Positions 33,998-42,822 of a DNA stretch of 64,000 nt are shown in pieces. The notes beneath the pieces were generated by a model. The model made no database searches. It saw only the letters and a list, made by a program, of their open reading frames with translations, and was not told the origin of the DNA. Both the position numbers and the translations under genes were made by a program. Numbering within the stretch: position 1 is the first letter of the stretch; every line of letters begins with the position of its first letter. The stretch lies in NCBI GenBank assembly GCA_964448135.1, contig CAYUVH010000022.1:62001-126000 (forward strand), given 5' to 3'. The DNA is from CAYUVH01 sp964448135. GTDB lineage: Bacteria; Verrucomicrobiota; Verrucomicrobiia; Limisphaerales; UBA8199.

Positions 33998-34663
33998 TTA
34001 TCCCTGAAAAATCTGGTGGACGCTGATGACGCTCGGGGTCTTGGTTTCGAGTTTGTTCCACTTTTGTGCGAAAATCCGCCATTGACCGCCGGAGCGCACG
34101 CCCAGGATGGTCACCGCGCGTTTGTCGAAATTGTAATCGAGCCGGCCGTAGGCCTTCTGGCCTGGTTGCGCCAGGCGGCGGTTGAGATCGAGTCCGTCTT
34201 CGTCTGTGGGTTGGAGGTGCGCCGCCTCGACCTGGCCGTTTTCCTTGCGCACGACGAAAGAGCAGCCGGTCAGCTTGCAGGTGAGCATCACATCCGGCCC
34301 GCCGGTGAGGGGATACCAATTGATGTTGCGGTTACTGGGGATCATCGCCACGAAATGCGCCGGAAACGGATAGTAGCACGCGCGGTCGGTCAGTTCCGCA
34401 TCCGGCCGTTCGCGGATGCGGAAGCTCTCGGTGGTCTTCATCGCGCGCACGCCCATCACACTGCCGGGCCGCCGGCCTTCGCCGCCATTGATGATATACG
34501 ATGTACGCACGGAGGAATTGGCTGACGAACCCTCGTCAATGTCCACCGGATATTTGCGCAGGAAGTTTTCCGCGTTGCCCGTGAGAGCGCGGTAGGCGTC
34601 ATAGGGCGTCGTCAGCCGCTTCGCGGCATATTCGCCTTTGAAATAATCAACGATCGTTAGCAT
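33998..34663 (-). CDS. Hypothetical protein
   Basis: 221 residues, soluble, no signal peptide. The N-terminus MLTIVDYFKGEYAAKRLTTP is helical. The middle contains ACYYPFPAHFVAMIPSNRNI and GGPDVMLTCKLTGCSFVV (beta-rich, three cysteines). It ends with a strand-rich QWRIFAQKWNKLE segment. It is not recognised. It sits upstream of the tmk pair on the same strand, with 65 bases between. Confidence 0.65.
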   Translation of the reverse strand: MLTIVDYFKGEYAAKRLTTPYDAYRALTGNAENFLRKYPVDIDEGSSANSSVRTSYIINGGEGRRPGSVMGVRAMKTTESFRIRERPDAELTDRACYYPFPAHFVAMIPSNRNINWYPLTGGPDVMLTCKLTGCSFVVRKENGQVEAAHLQPTDEDGLDLNRRLAQPGQKAYGRLDYNFDKRAVTILGVRSGGQWRIFAQKWNKLETKTPSVISVHQIFQG

Positions 34664-34829
34664 GGCGGGTGGGTTGTCCGAGGGGAAGGGCCGGATTGGC
34701 TTTTACAAGCGCCGGTCAAGGCGGCGCTGGCGACAGAGCTTCGGTTTTCGCTCGCACGCATCTCAAACGCGAAGATGCCGATTCTGCGTGTGTGTGTCCA
34801 GTGGCAATGCCCACCGGATGCCTGCTTCT
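34664..34829. other. Spacer without visible gene
   Basis: About 165 bases between the unknown gene and the LysR gene; no repeat or motif was found. Confidence 0.4.
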
Positions 34830-35741
34830 TCAAATGGCTTCCAACGGCCCGGCGATGGGTGGGTAGTGCTTTGTGGCCAGGGTGATGAACTCCGCCGTGA
34901 TGCGTGAGATTTTCTCGCGCCGCCACGTCAGCGCAAAATCGATCCATAGCTTCGGTTTGACCAGCGGCCGCCAGACGATGCCGCGAATGCGCTCAACCTG
35001 GTCGAAGTAGGGGAGCACACTCACGCCGGCGCCCACCGAGACCAGTCCCAGGATATTGCTCGGATAACCACCGACTTCGTTCACGACCCGCGGATGAAAG
35101 CCGGCGTTGGCGCATTGGCGGAAGAGTTCGTCGTAGAATTCCGGGCGGGATTCCCGGGTGCAAAAGACAAAATCCTCCTGGCGCAGGTCGGCCAAAACAA
35201 ACTCGCGCTGTTTTGCCAGCGGATGTTTTTCCGGCAGCACGACTTGGTACGGCAGCCGCCAGATCACCTGTTGTTCAACCCCATCCGCGCGCACGGGGTA
35301 GGGGGCGAAACCCACGTCGATGCGGGAGTCGCGCAAATCCCGGGACTGTTCCGGCGGCATGGCGAGCAGGAAATCGAACTCGACCTGCGGATGCGCTTTC
35401 CGGAATTTCGCGATGACGGGCGCGAGGTAGTTCAGGTGTATGCCGCTGGGGAAGCCGATCGTGAGCCGGCCGGAAAATCCGCCGCTGGCGTTACGGGCGG
35501 CGTCCGCGGCTTCGGCCGTGTCGGCAAGGATCTCCCGCGCCTTCGGATAGAAGGCGCGCCCCGCGCGCGTGAGTTGCACACCGGCGCGCGTGCGTTCAAA
35601 AAGGGTCACCTTTAGTTCTTCCTCGAGGTCGCGTATCTGGCGGCTCAGCGCGGGTTGGGCCACGCGCAGTTTGGCGCCGGCCCGGGTCAGGTTCAATTCC
35701 TCAGCGACTGCCACAAAATACTTCAAGTGCCGCAGTTCCAT
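34830..35741 (-). CDS. LysR-family transcriptional regulator
   Basis: 303 residues from the ATG at 35741; a 35993 start would add 84 non-family residues. The N-terminal helix-turn-helix is typical: FVAVAEELNLTRAGAKLRVA, then QPALSRQIRDLEEEL. The C-terminal two-lobe effector domain begins around GRLTIGFPSG. It is divergent from the EmrA/EmrB genes with 92 bases between, the classic LysR arrangement, so it probably controls that exporter. The inducer is unknown. Confidence 0.93.
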   Translation of the reverse strand: MELRHLKYFVAVAEELNLTRAGAKLRVAQPALSRQIRDLEEELKVTLFERTRAGVQLTRAGRAFYPKAREILADTAEAADAARNASGGFSGRLTIGFPSGIHLNYLAPVIAKFRKAHPQVEFDFLLAMPPEQSRDLRDSRIDVGFAPYPVRADGVEQQVIWRLPYQVVLPEKHPLAKQREFVLADLRQEDFVFCTRESRPEFYDELFRQCANAGFHPRVVNEVGGYPSNILGLVSVGAGVSVLPYFDQVERIRGIVWRPLVKPKLWIDFALTWRREKISRITAEFITLATKHYPPIAGPLEAI

Positions 35742-35833
35742 GCTCGCATCATACCCGCGCGGCATGCCTCGTCCAAGAAACAAGGTATTGGCGGCTCCGT
35801 GCGTGGGAGGAGTACAAATGGGATAGCGACGAT
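35742..35833. promoter_or_regulatory. Divergent control region, LysR gene / exporter genes
   Basis: 92 bases between two divergent starts. A LysR-type T-N11-A site would be expected; no convincing palindrome was identified by eye. A GGGAGGAG ribosome-site-like string lies at about 35807-35814, rather far from the ATG at 35834. Confidence 0.4.
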
Positions 35834-36919
35834 ATGAATGCGACCACAATTGCGCTCCGGGAATTGGCCAAAGGCGAAGCGGCCCCAGTTGCGGCCCCGC
35901 CCACACGAACAGAAAGCAGCCGGGGAAAACCGGTTGCTCTTGAGCCGCCCCAACGCGGGCTGAAATCGCGCAGGCTCCTGGTGCTCGGCGCACTTGTTTT
36001 CGCGATCGCAGCGGGCGGGGTTGGCTACCGTTGGTGGGACTACGCGCGGACCTGGTCCACGACCGACAACGCCTACGTGAGCGGCCACGTTCACACCGTG
36101 AGCGCCCGCGTTTCGGGGAACATCAGCGAGGTGCTCATCACGGACAACCAGACGGTGCAAGCCAGCGCAGTTCTCGCCCGGCTGGATCCCGCCGACCTGC
36201 GGGTGCAACGCGACAAGGTCAACGCAGCGTTGGCCGCGGCTGAAGCCCAAGTCGCCCAGGCGCGGGCCCAGGTGATCCGCGACACGGCGATGGCCGACAA
36301 GGCCCAACTGGACTTCGAACGTGCCCGGAAACTTTTCGGCGGTGGCCATGGCGCGATCTCGCAACAGGAATACGACGATGCCAGAACCTCCTGCGACGCG
36401 ACCAAGGGTGCCCTGAACGCCACGAAGGCACTCGTGCTGGCCGCCGAGGCGCAGGTGAAAGTTGCCGCGGCTCAGCTCAAGGACGTGGACCTGCAACTCA
36501 GCTATATGGACATCGTGGCCCCGGCTGCGGGCCGCATCGGGCGCAAGAACCTCGAAGTGGGCAACCGGGTTCAGGCCGGGCAGGCGCTCCTGGCCATCGT
36601 GCAACCTGAAGTCTGGGTCACGGCCAATTTCAAGGAAACACAACTGAAGCGATTGCGTCCGGGGCAGAAGGTCAGCCTCGAAGTGGACAGCTTTCCCGCG
36701 CAGGAATTCGCCGGTAAGGTGGACAGTATTTCCCCGGCGAGCGGGGCGCAATTTGCCCTGTTGCCGCCGGACAACGCCACCGGCAACTTCACCAAGATTG
36801 TTCAGCGCGTACCGGTAAAAATCGTGTTCGACGAAGCCACGATTCGCGAGTGTGCGGGCCGGCTTGTTCCAGGGATGTCGGTGGTGGTAAGAGTGAACGT
36901 ACGCCATTCGGAAGACTGA
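35834..36919 (+). CDS. EmrA/HlyD-type membrane fusion protein
   Basis: 361 residues. One N-terminal membrane segment (LLVLGALVFAIAAGGVGY), then the family start TDNAYVSGHVHTVSARVSG and the biotinyl-lipoyl half motifs, separated by about 110 residues of coiled-coil hairpin (AALAAAEAQVAQARAQV...). The second half motif is DIVAPAAGRIGRKNLEVGNRV. It connects the MFS pump encoded 4 bases downstream to an outer-membrane channel (TolC-like; not in window). It is divergent from, and probably controlled by, the LysR gene. Confidence 0.93.
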   Translation: MNATTIALRELAKGEAAPVAAPPTRTESSRGKPVALEPPQRGLKSRRLLVLGALVFAIAAGGVGYRWWDYARTWSTTDNAYVSGHVHTVSARVSGNISEVLITDNQTVQASAVLARLDPADLRVQRDKVNAALAAAEAQVAQARAQVIRDTAMADKAQLDFERARKLFGGGHGAISQQEYDDARTSCDATKGALNATKALVLAAEAQVKVAAAQLKDVDLQLSYMDIVAPAAGRIGRKNLEVGNRVQAGQALLAIVQPEVWVTANFKETQLKRLRPGQKVSLEVDSFPAQEFAGKVDSISPASGAQFALLPPDNATGNFTKIVQRVPVKIVFDEATIRECAGRLVPGMSVVVRVNVRHSED

Positions 36920-36923
36920 GACC

Positions 36924-38510
36924 GTGAACTCCGCCATCGCGCTTGAAACCCGTTCCGGCAGCGCGGGCGCGGTTTTCCCCGGCCTTCGCCGTTGGATCGC
37001 TCTCTGGGCGGCGATGCTCGGCGCGTTCATGGCGGTGCTCGACATTCAAATCACGAATTCATCGCTGCCCGACATCCTGGGTACGCTCGGCGCGACGCTC
37101 GACGAGGGATCGTGGATTCAGACCAGTTATCTCGTCGCCGAGATTGTTATCATTCCGCTTACCGCCTGGCTTGCCGAGGTATTCGGCACACGCCGCTACC
37201 TGCTCGCGAACACCTTTTTGTTTCTGGTGTGTTCCGTCGCGTGCGCTTTTGCGTGGAACCTGGGCAGCATGATCGCGTTTCGCGTGCTGCAAGGCTTGAC
37301 GGGCGGTGTTCTGATTCCGATGGCCTTCACCCTCGTGCTCAAGGTGCTCGTGCCCAGTGAGCGCCCGCTCGGCTATGCGCTCTTCGGCATGACCGCCACG
37401 TTCGCTCCCGCCATTGGCCCGACCATCGGCGGTTGGCTCACGGACAATTACGGCTGGCCTGCCATTTTTTACCTCAATCTGCTGCCGGGCGTTTTGATGC
37501 TTACGGGCATCGGCTGGGGCCTCGCGGCGGAGCCTCCACAATTCTCGCGCCTGCGCAACGGAGACTGGTTTGGCATCGGTGCCATGGCGATAGGCCTTGG
37601 TTCGCTTATTGTTTTTCTTGAGGAGGGGAACCGTAACGATTGGTTCAATTCGCGGATGATGACCACGCTCGCGGCCACGGCGGCGATTTTCCTGACCGCT
37701 TGCGTCGTGATCGAACTGCGCCGCCGCGAGCCATTCATCAACCTGCGCCTGTTGGCGCGCCGCAACTTCGGCTTTGGTGCGGCCATCAGCATGGCTTTTG
37801 GCTTCGCCATGTATGGCATCACGTATCTGCTGCCCATGTACCTGGCGCAGGTCCAGGGCTATAACGCCCAGCAAATCGGCTGGACCATCATGTGGAATGG
37901 CGCGCCGCAATTGCTGCTGATGCCCCTCGCCGCCGGCCTGCTGAAAAAGGTGGACGCCCGCATTGTGCTCACCTTCGGTTTGACGGCCATGGGCGCGAGT
38001 TGTTTCCTGAACTCGGCGATGACCAATCTCACCGCCTACGACCAGCTAAAGCTGAGCCAGCTCATCCGCGCGGTGGGGATGCCCATGACCATCGTGCCCC
38101 TGACCGCACTGGCCATCGGCGGCATCGAGCAGGAGCAAAATGGATCGGCCTCCGCGCTTTTTAACATGCTGCGCAATCTCGGCGGAAGCATTGGCATCGC
38201 ACTGCTGGCCACGCAACTGGATCTCCGGGAAAAACTTCACTCCGTTCGCCTTGGCGAAAGCGTCACGCTCTTCAGTTTCGCCACCCAGGAGCGCCTCGAC
38301 GTCATGTCCCGGTATTTCACCCAACTCGGCGCCGACGCCGATACTGCCGGCCAGCAAGCGATGACCGCGCTCGCTGCCACCGTCCGTCGTGAAGCTTTTG
38401 TCATGGCCTACGGTGACGCCTTCCTCATCGTGGGCCTGGTTTTATCCGCCATGCTGCTCTTCGTCTGGCTTTGCAAGCCGGTCCCCGGCGAGCCGGTGGT
38501 GGCGCATTGA
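36924..38510 (+). CDS. DHA2-family MFS multidrug exporter (EmrB/QacA type)
   Basis: 528 residues from a GTG at 36924, with about 14 membrane segments. The first is ALWAAMLGAFMAVLDIQITN, with the family D-x-x-I-x-N motif; motif A/C-like glycine-rich segments follow (FGMTATFAPAIGPTIGGWL). It uses proton antiport with the adjacent EmrA-like protein. Position next to the polyene-like operon raises the possibility that it exports that product, but it could equally be a general drug pump. Confidence 0.92.
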   Translation: MNSAIALETRSGSAGAVFPGLRRWIALWAAMLGAFMAVLDIQITNSSLPDILGTLGATLDEGSWIQTSYLVAEIVIIPLTAWLAEVFGTRRYLLANTFLFLVCSVACAFAWNLGSMIAFRVLQGLTGGVLIPMAFTLVLKVLVPSERPLGYALFGMTATFAPAIGPTIGGWLTDNYGWPAIFYLNLLPGVLMLTGIGWGLAAEPPQFSRLRNGDWFGIGAMAIGLGSLIVFLEEGNRNDWFNSRMMTTLAATAAIFLTACVVIELRRREPFINLRLLARRNFGFGAAISMAFGFAMYGITYLLPMYLAQVQGYNAQQIGWTIMWNGAPQLLLMPLAAGLLKKVDARIVLTFGLTAMGASCFLNSAMTNLTAYDQLKLSQLIRAVGMPMTIVPLTALAIGGIEQEQNGSASALFNMLRNLGGSIGIALLATQLDLREKLHSVRLGESVTLFSFATQERLDVMSRYFTQLGADADTAGQQAMTALAATVRREAFVMAYGDAFLIVGLVLSAMLLFVWLCKPVPGEPVVAH

Positions 38511-38578
38511 TCGGAAGAGGTTGTCGAAGGAACTTGCCGGAGCGGAGCGAGCGTCAAAGGCTGCGCGTCGCGGTTGCG

Positions 38579-38606
38579 TTGACAAGCCCCGCCGTGGCGG
38601 TAGCAT
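38579..38606 (+). promoter_or_regulatory. Candidate promoter of the polyene-like operon
   Basis: TTGACA (38579-38584), a 16-base spacer and TAGCAT (38601-38606). The operon's first start codon (TTG) is at 38622, giving a leader of about 10 bases. Confidence 0.5.
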
Positions 38607-38621
38607 GGGCGTCCCGCTCTT

Positions 38622-39359
38622 TTGAGTACGACGGATAAAAAAGCAGCACTCGTCACCGGCGCCAGCCGGGGCATCGGCCGTGCCATCGCCCTTGGGCTCG
38701 CCAAGGCGGGCCATCATGTCCTGGTCAACTATCGCCAGCGCGAGGCCGACGCCCGCGAAACCATTCAACTCATCGAGGCCCAAGGCGGCACGGCTGAGGT
38801 TTGCGGTTTCGACGTCTCCGATCCGGCTGCCTGCGAGCAGGCCGTGTCGCGCATTTTGCAATCCCACAAGCGCGTGGACTTCCTCATTCACAATGCCGGC
38901 GTGCGGTCCGACGCCCTCCTTGTGTTCATGAAGCCCGAGCAATGGTCGGAAGTCATTGCCACGAATCTGAACAGCTTTTACCACCTCACGCGCCCGATAG
39001 TGAAAGAGATGGCCCTGAACCGCTGGGGCCGGGTGGTGGCGATCGCTTCCACCAGCGGCCAGACCGGAGTCGAGGGCCAGGCGAACTATGCGGCCGCCAA
39101 GGCGGGGCTGATTGGCGCGGCCAAATCCCTCGCCCGCGAAGTCGCGCGTCGCGGCGTCACGGTCAATGTGGTGGCGCCGGGTTTTATTGAAACGGAGATG
39201 ATCGAAGAAGAAGCAAAAAAGCGCTATCTGGCGCAAATACCTGCGGGACGTTTCGGAAGAGCGGATGAAGTTGCGGCGGCCGTGGTGTATCTTTGTTCGG
39301 AGTCCGCGGGCTATGTAACCGGCTCCGTATTGAATGTGAACGGCGGAGTATATACCTGA
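38622..39359 (+). CDS. fabG: 3-oxoacyl-ACP reductase (FabG/ApeQ-type ketoreductase)
   Basis: 245 residues from a TTG at 38622, which places the cofactor motif TGASRGIGRA at about 13-22. NNAG appears as HNAGVRS. The catalytic Ser-Tyr-Lys set is ASTSGQTGVEGQANYAAAKAG. C-terminal VVAPGFIETEM is typical of FabG. It reduces beta-ketoacyl-ACP with NADPH. It is the first gene of the operon and is followed after one base by the acyltransferase. FabG copies in such loci (ApeQ) serve polyene chain building, while the housekeeping copy is probably elsewhere. Confidence 0.92.
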   Translation: MSTTDKKAALVTGASRGIGRAIALGLAKAGHHVLVNYRQREADARETIQLIEAQGGTAEVCGFDVSDPAACEQAVSRILQSHKRVDFLIHNAGVRSDALLVFMKPEQWSEVIATNLNSFYHLTRPIVKEMALNRWGRVVAIASTSGQTGVEGQANYAAAKAGLIGAAKSLAREVARRGVTVNVVAPGFIETEMIEEEAKKRYLAQIPAGRFGRADEVAAAVVYLCSESAGYVTGSVLNVNGGVYT

Positions 39360-39360
39360 T

Positions 39361-40377
39361 ATGCCCGGGGACGCTGCAGGAGAGAAACATTGGTCCGGCA
39401 CCGGCCGCCTGCGCGGCGGTCAGTGGGGGATCTGGTTTTTCATCACGGCGCTGAAAATCCTGGGGTTGCGCGTCACTTATTTGCTGGCGATTCCCGTCGC
39501 CGTCTACTTTTCCTTCATGTCGCCGGACATCGAGGCGGCGATGGCCTATCACCGGCGCATGCTCGGCCCGCAGCCCTGGTGGAAACGCCGCTGGCTGGTT
39601 TTTCGCCATTTCTATTCCTTCGGCCGCGCCATCATTGACCGTATCGCCATCCTGGCTGGCGATCGCAAACACTTCTCCTTCTTTTTTGATGGCGAGCATC
39701 ACCTCCGCGCTGCCGTGGCTGAGGGGAAAGGTGTCCTGGCCCTGACCGCGCACCTCGGCAATTGGGAGGCGGCCGGTCAGATGCTGACGAACCTGAACGT
39801 CCCGATCACCGTCACCGGTTTCGATCGCGAAATCCCGGCGATCCGTGCCATGCTCGACCGCACTTCCCGGCAGGATTTCAAGCTGGTGCCGCTGACCGGT
39901 TCGCCCACGGATGTCCTTCCGCTGGTGGCCGCTCTGCGCCGCGGTGAAGTGGTGGCGATGGCGGGTGATCGAGCCTACGGTAGCCCGGTGGCACACGTGC
40001 CGTTTCTGGGGGGCACCGCGCCGTTTCCCATCGGTGCCTACGTGATGGCCGCCATCGCCGGTGCTCCGCTCATTCACGTCTTCAATCTCCGGGAACCCGG
40101 CGGGCACTATCATTTCTTTGGTTTCCCGGCGCAGCATCCGCAGATGCCCTCCCATGACGAGCGGGATGCCTACCTGCGCGCATGTACCCAGCGTTTTGTC
40201 AGCGACATGGAATCCGTCCTTCGCCGCGATCCGTTCCAGTGGTATAATTTCTTTCCCTTTTGGGACGACGAAATCCAGGAGCCCAAAGCGCGCCGTCAGA
40301 CGCAGGCGGAGACCGTCCCTTTCGATCCCGGCGTGGCACCCGCCACGGGACATGACACCGCCGCCACCCGTTCCTGA
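39361..40377 (+). CDS. Lipid-A-type lysophospholipid acyltransferase (LpxL/HtrB-like)
   Basis: 338 residues. An N-terminal membrane span (ITALKILGLRVTYLLAIPVA) is followed by the acyltransferase motif AHLGNWE (HX4E), GDRAYG (motif II) and FLGGTAPFPIGAYVMA (motif III). Such enzymes in aryl-polyene loci attach the polyene acyl group to a lipid anchor, or prepare the anchor. The C-terminal 50 residues are low-complexity and Ala/Thr-rich. It starts 1 base after fabG and ends 3 bases before the next gene. Confidence 0.88.
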   Translation: MPGDAAGEKHWSGTGRLRGGQWGIWFFITALKILGLRVTYLLAIPVAVYFSFMSPDIEAAMAYHRRMLGPQPWWKRRWLVFRHFYSFGRAIIDRIAILAGDRKHFSFFFDGEHHLRAAVAEGKGVLALTAHLGNWEAAGQMLTNLNVPITVTGFDREIPAIRAMLDRTSRQDFKLVPLTGSPTDVLPLVAALRRGEVVAMAGDRAYGSPVAHVPFLGGTAPFPIGAYVMAAIAGAPLIHVFNLREPGGHYHFFGFPAQHPQMPSHDERDAYLRACTQRFVSDMESVLRRDPFQWYNFFPFWDDEIQEPKARRQTQAETVPFDPGVAPATGHDTAATRS

Positions 40378-40380
40378 ACC

Positions 40381-40797
40381 ATGGCCGAGCCGCTCGACGC
40401 CCTAATGCCGCATCGCCCGCCGATGCGCTGGATCAAAGCCCTGACGCGTTGTTCCGAAACTGAAGCCGTCGCGGAAGCGATATTCAACGCGGAGGATTTT
40501 CCCGTGGCGGACGGCGCGGCGCTTGAAACGGCGTTGGTCGAGTGCGCCGCGCAAACGTTTGCCGCCGCTCAGGGGCAGCGGATGCGGACGGCCGGAAGGG
40601 AAAATCAACCCGGTCAGGCGGGCGGCATGCTCGCCGCCGTCACGGATTTCAAGATCCATGAACGCCCGCTGTGCGGTCGGAAGCTCGTGATTGAAACTCG
40701 CGAAATCAAACGGCTCGGCCCGATGTTGCTGGTCGCCGCGAGCATTACCTGCGAAGGCAGGGTGATCGCCAGCGGCCAGTTATCGCTGTATGCGTGA
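40381..40797 (+). CDS. Hotdog-fold 3-hydroxyacyl-ACP dehydratase (ApeP-like)
   Basis: 138 residues. The LMPHRPPMRWIKALT start is the signature of this small hotdog subfamily (ApeP: L-P-H-R-x-P-M-x-x-I/V-D). A polar region (ETALVECAAQTFAAAQG) follows, consistent with a dimer partner lacking some FabZ residues. It removes water from 3-hydroxyacyl-ACP. Its last 8 bases overlap the next start, so it is coupled to the ketosynthase. Confidence 0.82.
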   Translation: MAEPLDALMPHRPPMRWIKALTRCSETEAVAEAIFNAEDFPVADGAALETALVECAAQTFAAAQGQRMRTAGRENQPGQAGGMLAAVTDFKIHERPLCGRKLVIETREIKRLGPMLLVAASITCEGRVIASGQLSLYA

Positions 40798-41971
40798 CTC
40801 CGTGACCAACACCTTTCCCGCGGTGGCGCTGGCGGGCTGCGGGGCCGTGACGGCAGTCGGTCACGGCGTGTCCGCTTTGCGCGAGGCAATGCGTACCAAT
40901 GCCAGCGGCCTGCGTCCGGATTCACGCTTCGACAATCCCCGGTACCAGACTTGTATCGTCGGCGCGGCGCCAACCAGCGGGGAGACCGAAGCCGAAGGTG
41001 ACCCGGCATACCGTCTGGCTTTGGATGCATTGAAGGAAGCGCTGGCGGAGGCTGAGCCGACGCTTGGTTCGATTCCAGCCGAACGCCGCGCACTCGTTCT
41101 CGCAACCACCAAGGCGAACATCGAGGCGCTCGAACGACGGATGGCCAACCGCGCCTGCCCGGAATCGGCACTGCGCCATTTGCAGGGGGATTTGCTGGCG
41201 GCCGACCTGGCGGAATGCTGCGGCGCGCTGGGACCGGTGGCCTGCGTCTCCAACGCCTGCGTCTCGGGGTTGGTTGCTTTGCAACACGGGGCGCGCCTCA
41301 TTCAACGCGGCGCCGCCGACGCGGCGCTGGTCGTGGGCGTGGATCATCTTTCCGCCTTCATCCTGAGTGGCTTTACCGCCTTGAAGGCAATGGCGCCGAC
41401 GGGTTGCCAGCCTTTTGACCGGGATCGGCGCGGACTCAGCGCGGGCGAAGCCGGCGCGGCCATCGTGCTGGTGCGGGCCTCGGCGCTCAAGAATCGCGAC
41501 CATATATTGTTGCGCGGCTGGGGCACCAGCAACGACGCGAATCACATGACCGGCCCGTCGCGCGACGGTGCCGGCCTCGCGCGCGCGATTCGCCTGGCGC
41601 TGGAGGCCGCGAATCTTCTGCCCGGGGCAATTAATTACATCAACGCGCACGGCACGGGCACGAACTACAACGACGCGATGGAATCCCAGGCGATCCGCGA
41701 AGTCTTCGGCGAGGCGGGGCCGCCGGTGAGCGGTTCCAAAGGCATGCTCGGTCACACGCTCGGCGCGGCGGGGGTGGTGGAGACGATTCTTTGCGTGCTG
41801 GCGATGCGGCAAAAGTTGCTGCCCGGCACGCCGGGTTTGCGGACGCCTGACGCCGTCGCCCCGGTAAGCCTGATTGCGGAGCCGCGCCCGGCCGGACGGC
41901 TTGATCACGTGCTCAAGCTTAACACCGGTTTCGGCGGCGTGAACGGCGCCATCATACTTGCGCGTGAATAA
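40790..41971 (+). CDS. Beta-ketoacyl-ACP synthase (ApeO/ApeR-like)
   Basis: 393 residues, thiolase fold. The active-site set is complete: Cys157 in SNACVSG, His287 in NAHGTGT, Lys317 and His322 in SKGMLGHTLGAAG. It condenses malonyl-ACP with the growing chain. It starts 8 bases inside the ApeP-like gene and its end overlaps the lone KS-like gene (GTG at 41964). It is one of two intact ketosynthases in the operon. Confidence 0.92.
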   Translation: MRDSVTNTFPAVALAGCGAVTAVGHGVSALREAMRTNASGLRPDSRFDNPRYQTCIVGAAPTSGETEAEGDPAYRLALDALKEALAEAEPTLGSIPAERRALVLATTKANIEALERRMANRACPESALRHLQGDLLAADLAECCGALGPVACVSNACVSGLVALQHGARLIQRGAADAALVVGVDHLSAFILSGFTALKAMAPTGCQPFDRDRRGLSAGEAGAAIVLVRASALKNRDHILLRGWGTSNDANHMTGPSRDGAGLARAIRLALEAANLLPGAINYINAHGTGTNYNDAMESQAIREVFGEAGPPVSGSKGMLGHTLGAAGVVETILCVLAMRQKLLPGTPGLRTPDAVAPVSLIAEPRPAGRLDHVLKLNTGFGGVNGAIILARE

Positions 41972-42554
41972 CCCCGTCGCCATCGCCGCCCATCGCGTGA
42001 CCGAAGTCGACATCCAAGTCGCGCGGCTTGGAAAACGCTTTGGCCGGCTAGATTCGGCGAGCCGGGCCGTGTTGGCGGTGGTGGAACCCTTGAAGGACCA
42101 TTTTGCCGGTCTGCCGCCGGATCGCGTCGCAATCTGTCTGGCGATCGAAGGGGGATCGCTTTCGACGGACGCGGATTTCTGGCGGGGGCATGAAGATACC
42201 GGCGGTCCGAGCCCGACGTTGTTTGCGTATACACTGCCCAGTGCCGCAATCGGCGAGCTCGCCATCCGCCACGGTTTGACGGGACCCAATCTGTGCCTCG
42301 TGGGTGATGACGCGAGCCTGGTCGCGGCCGGCGCGGATTTGATCGCGCGGGGCGAGGCGGATGGCTGTTTGTGCATATCGTGCGTGGCGATTTCGGAAGC
42401 GGCCGGTGGGCTCGTGGGGCGGAAGCCGGGATTGCGTGCCGGCGCGATTTATCTTGCGCGGGAGGGGCAGGGGACGCCGGTGGGCGGGGAAAATGGCCGT
42501 GACATGGAGTCTTTGTGTGCGGTACTTTGCCCCACAGAACGGCGCGCAAATTGA
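41964..42554 (+). CDS. Lone ketosynthase-like half protein without active-site Cys
   Basis: 196 residues from the GTG at 41964; an in-frame TTG lies at 41958. It matches only the N-terminal half of a ketosynthase (LPSAAIGELAIRHGLTGPNL then LVGDDASLVAAGADLIARGE). At the position of the nucleophile there is D-D-A-S instead of T-A-C-S. No His-containing C-terminal half exists. It is related to the 'ketoacyl synthase N-terminal-like' proteins (PF13723-type) found in such loci and is a possible chain-length or partner subunit. Confidence 0.75.
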   Translation: MNNPVAIAAHRVTEVDIQVARLGKRFGRLDSASRAVLAVVEPLKDHFAGLPPDRVAICLAIEGGSLSTDADFWRGHEDTGGPSPTLFAYTLPSAAIGELAIRHGLTGPNLCLVGDDASLVAAGADLIARGEADGCLCISCVAISEAAGGLVGRKPGLRAGAIYLAREGQGTPVGGENGRDMESLCAVLCPTERRAN

Positions 42555-42558
42555 AGCC

Positions 42559-42816
42559 ATGCTAGTCCCACTGAACGAACTTAAAGCGAAAATCATTGAA
42601 TCCTTGAGGCTGGAAGACGTGAAGCCGGAGGACATCGAGGACGATGCTCCGTTGTTCGGCTCGGGCCTGGGGTTGGACTCGATTGACGCGCTGGAACTGG
42701 TCGTGATGCTCGAAAAAAACTACGGGATCGTGATCAAGGACATCGAGGAGGGCCGTCCGGCTTTCCGTTCGGTGCGCACACTGGCGGCGTTTATCGAATC
42801 GAAACGAACGGCTTGA
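42559..42816 (+). CDS. Acyl carrier protein
   Basis: 85 residues from the ATG at 42559; a longer in-frame ORF begins at 42361 but overlaps the preceding gene. The phosphopantetheine site is Ser41 in GLGLDSIDALELVV, the ACP hallmark. It is a small acidic four-helix bundle. It carries the growing chain for the flanking ketosynthases. Only one ACP is visible here, whereas known aryl-polyene loci have two. Confidence 0.92.
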   Translation: MLVPLNELKAKIIESLRLEDVKPEDIEDDAPLFGSGLGLDSIDALELVVMLEKNYGIVIKDIEEGRPAFRSVRTLAAFIESKRTA

Positions 42817-42822
42817 CGCACG

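Noticed and set aside
35723..37045. 440-codon minus-strand ORF
   Set aside because: Antisense to the EmrA-like gene; no recognisable motif.
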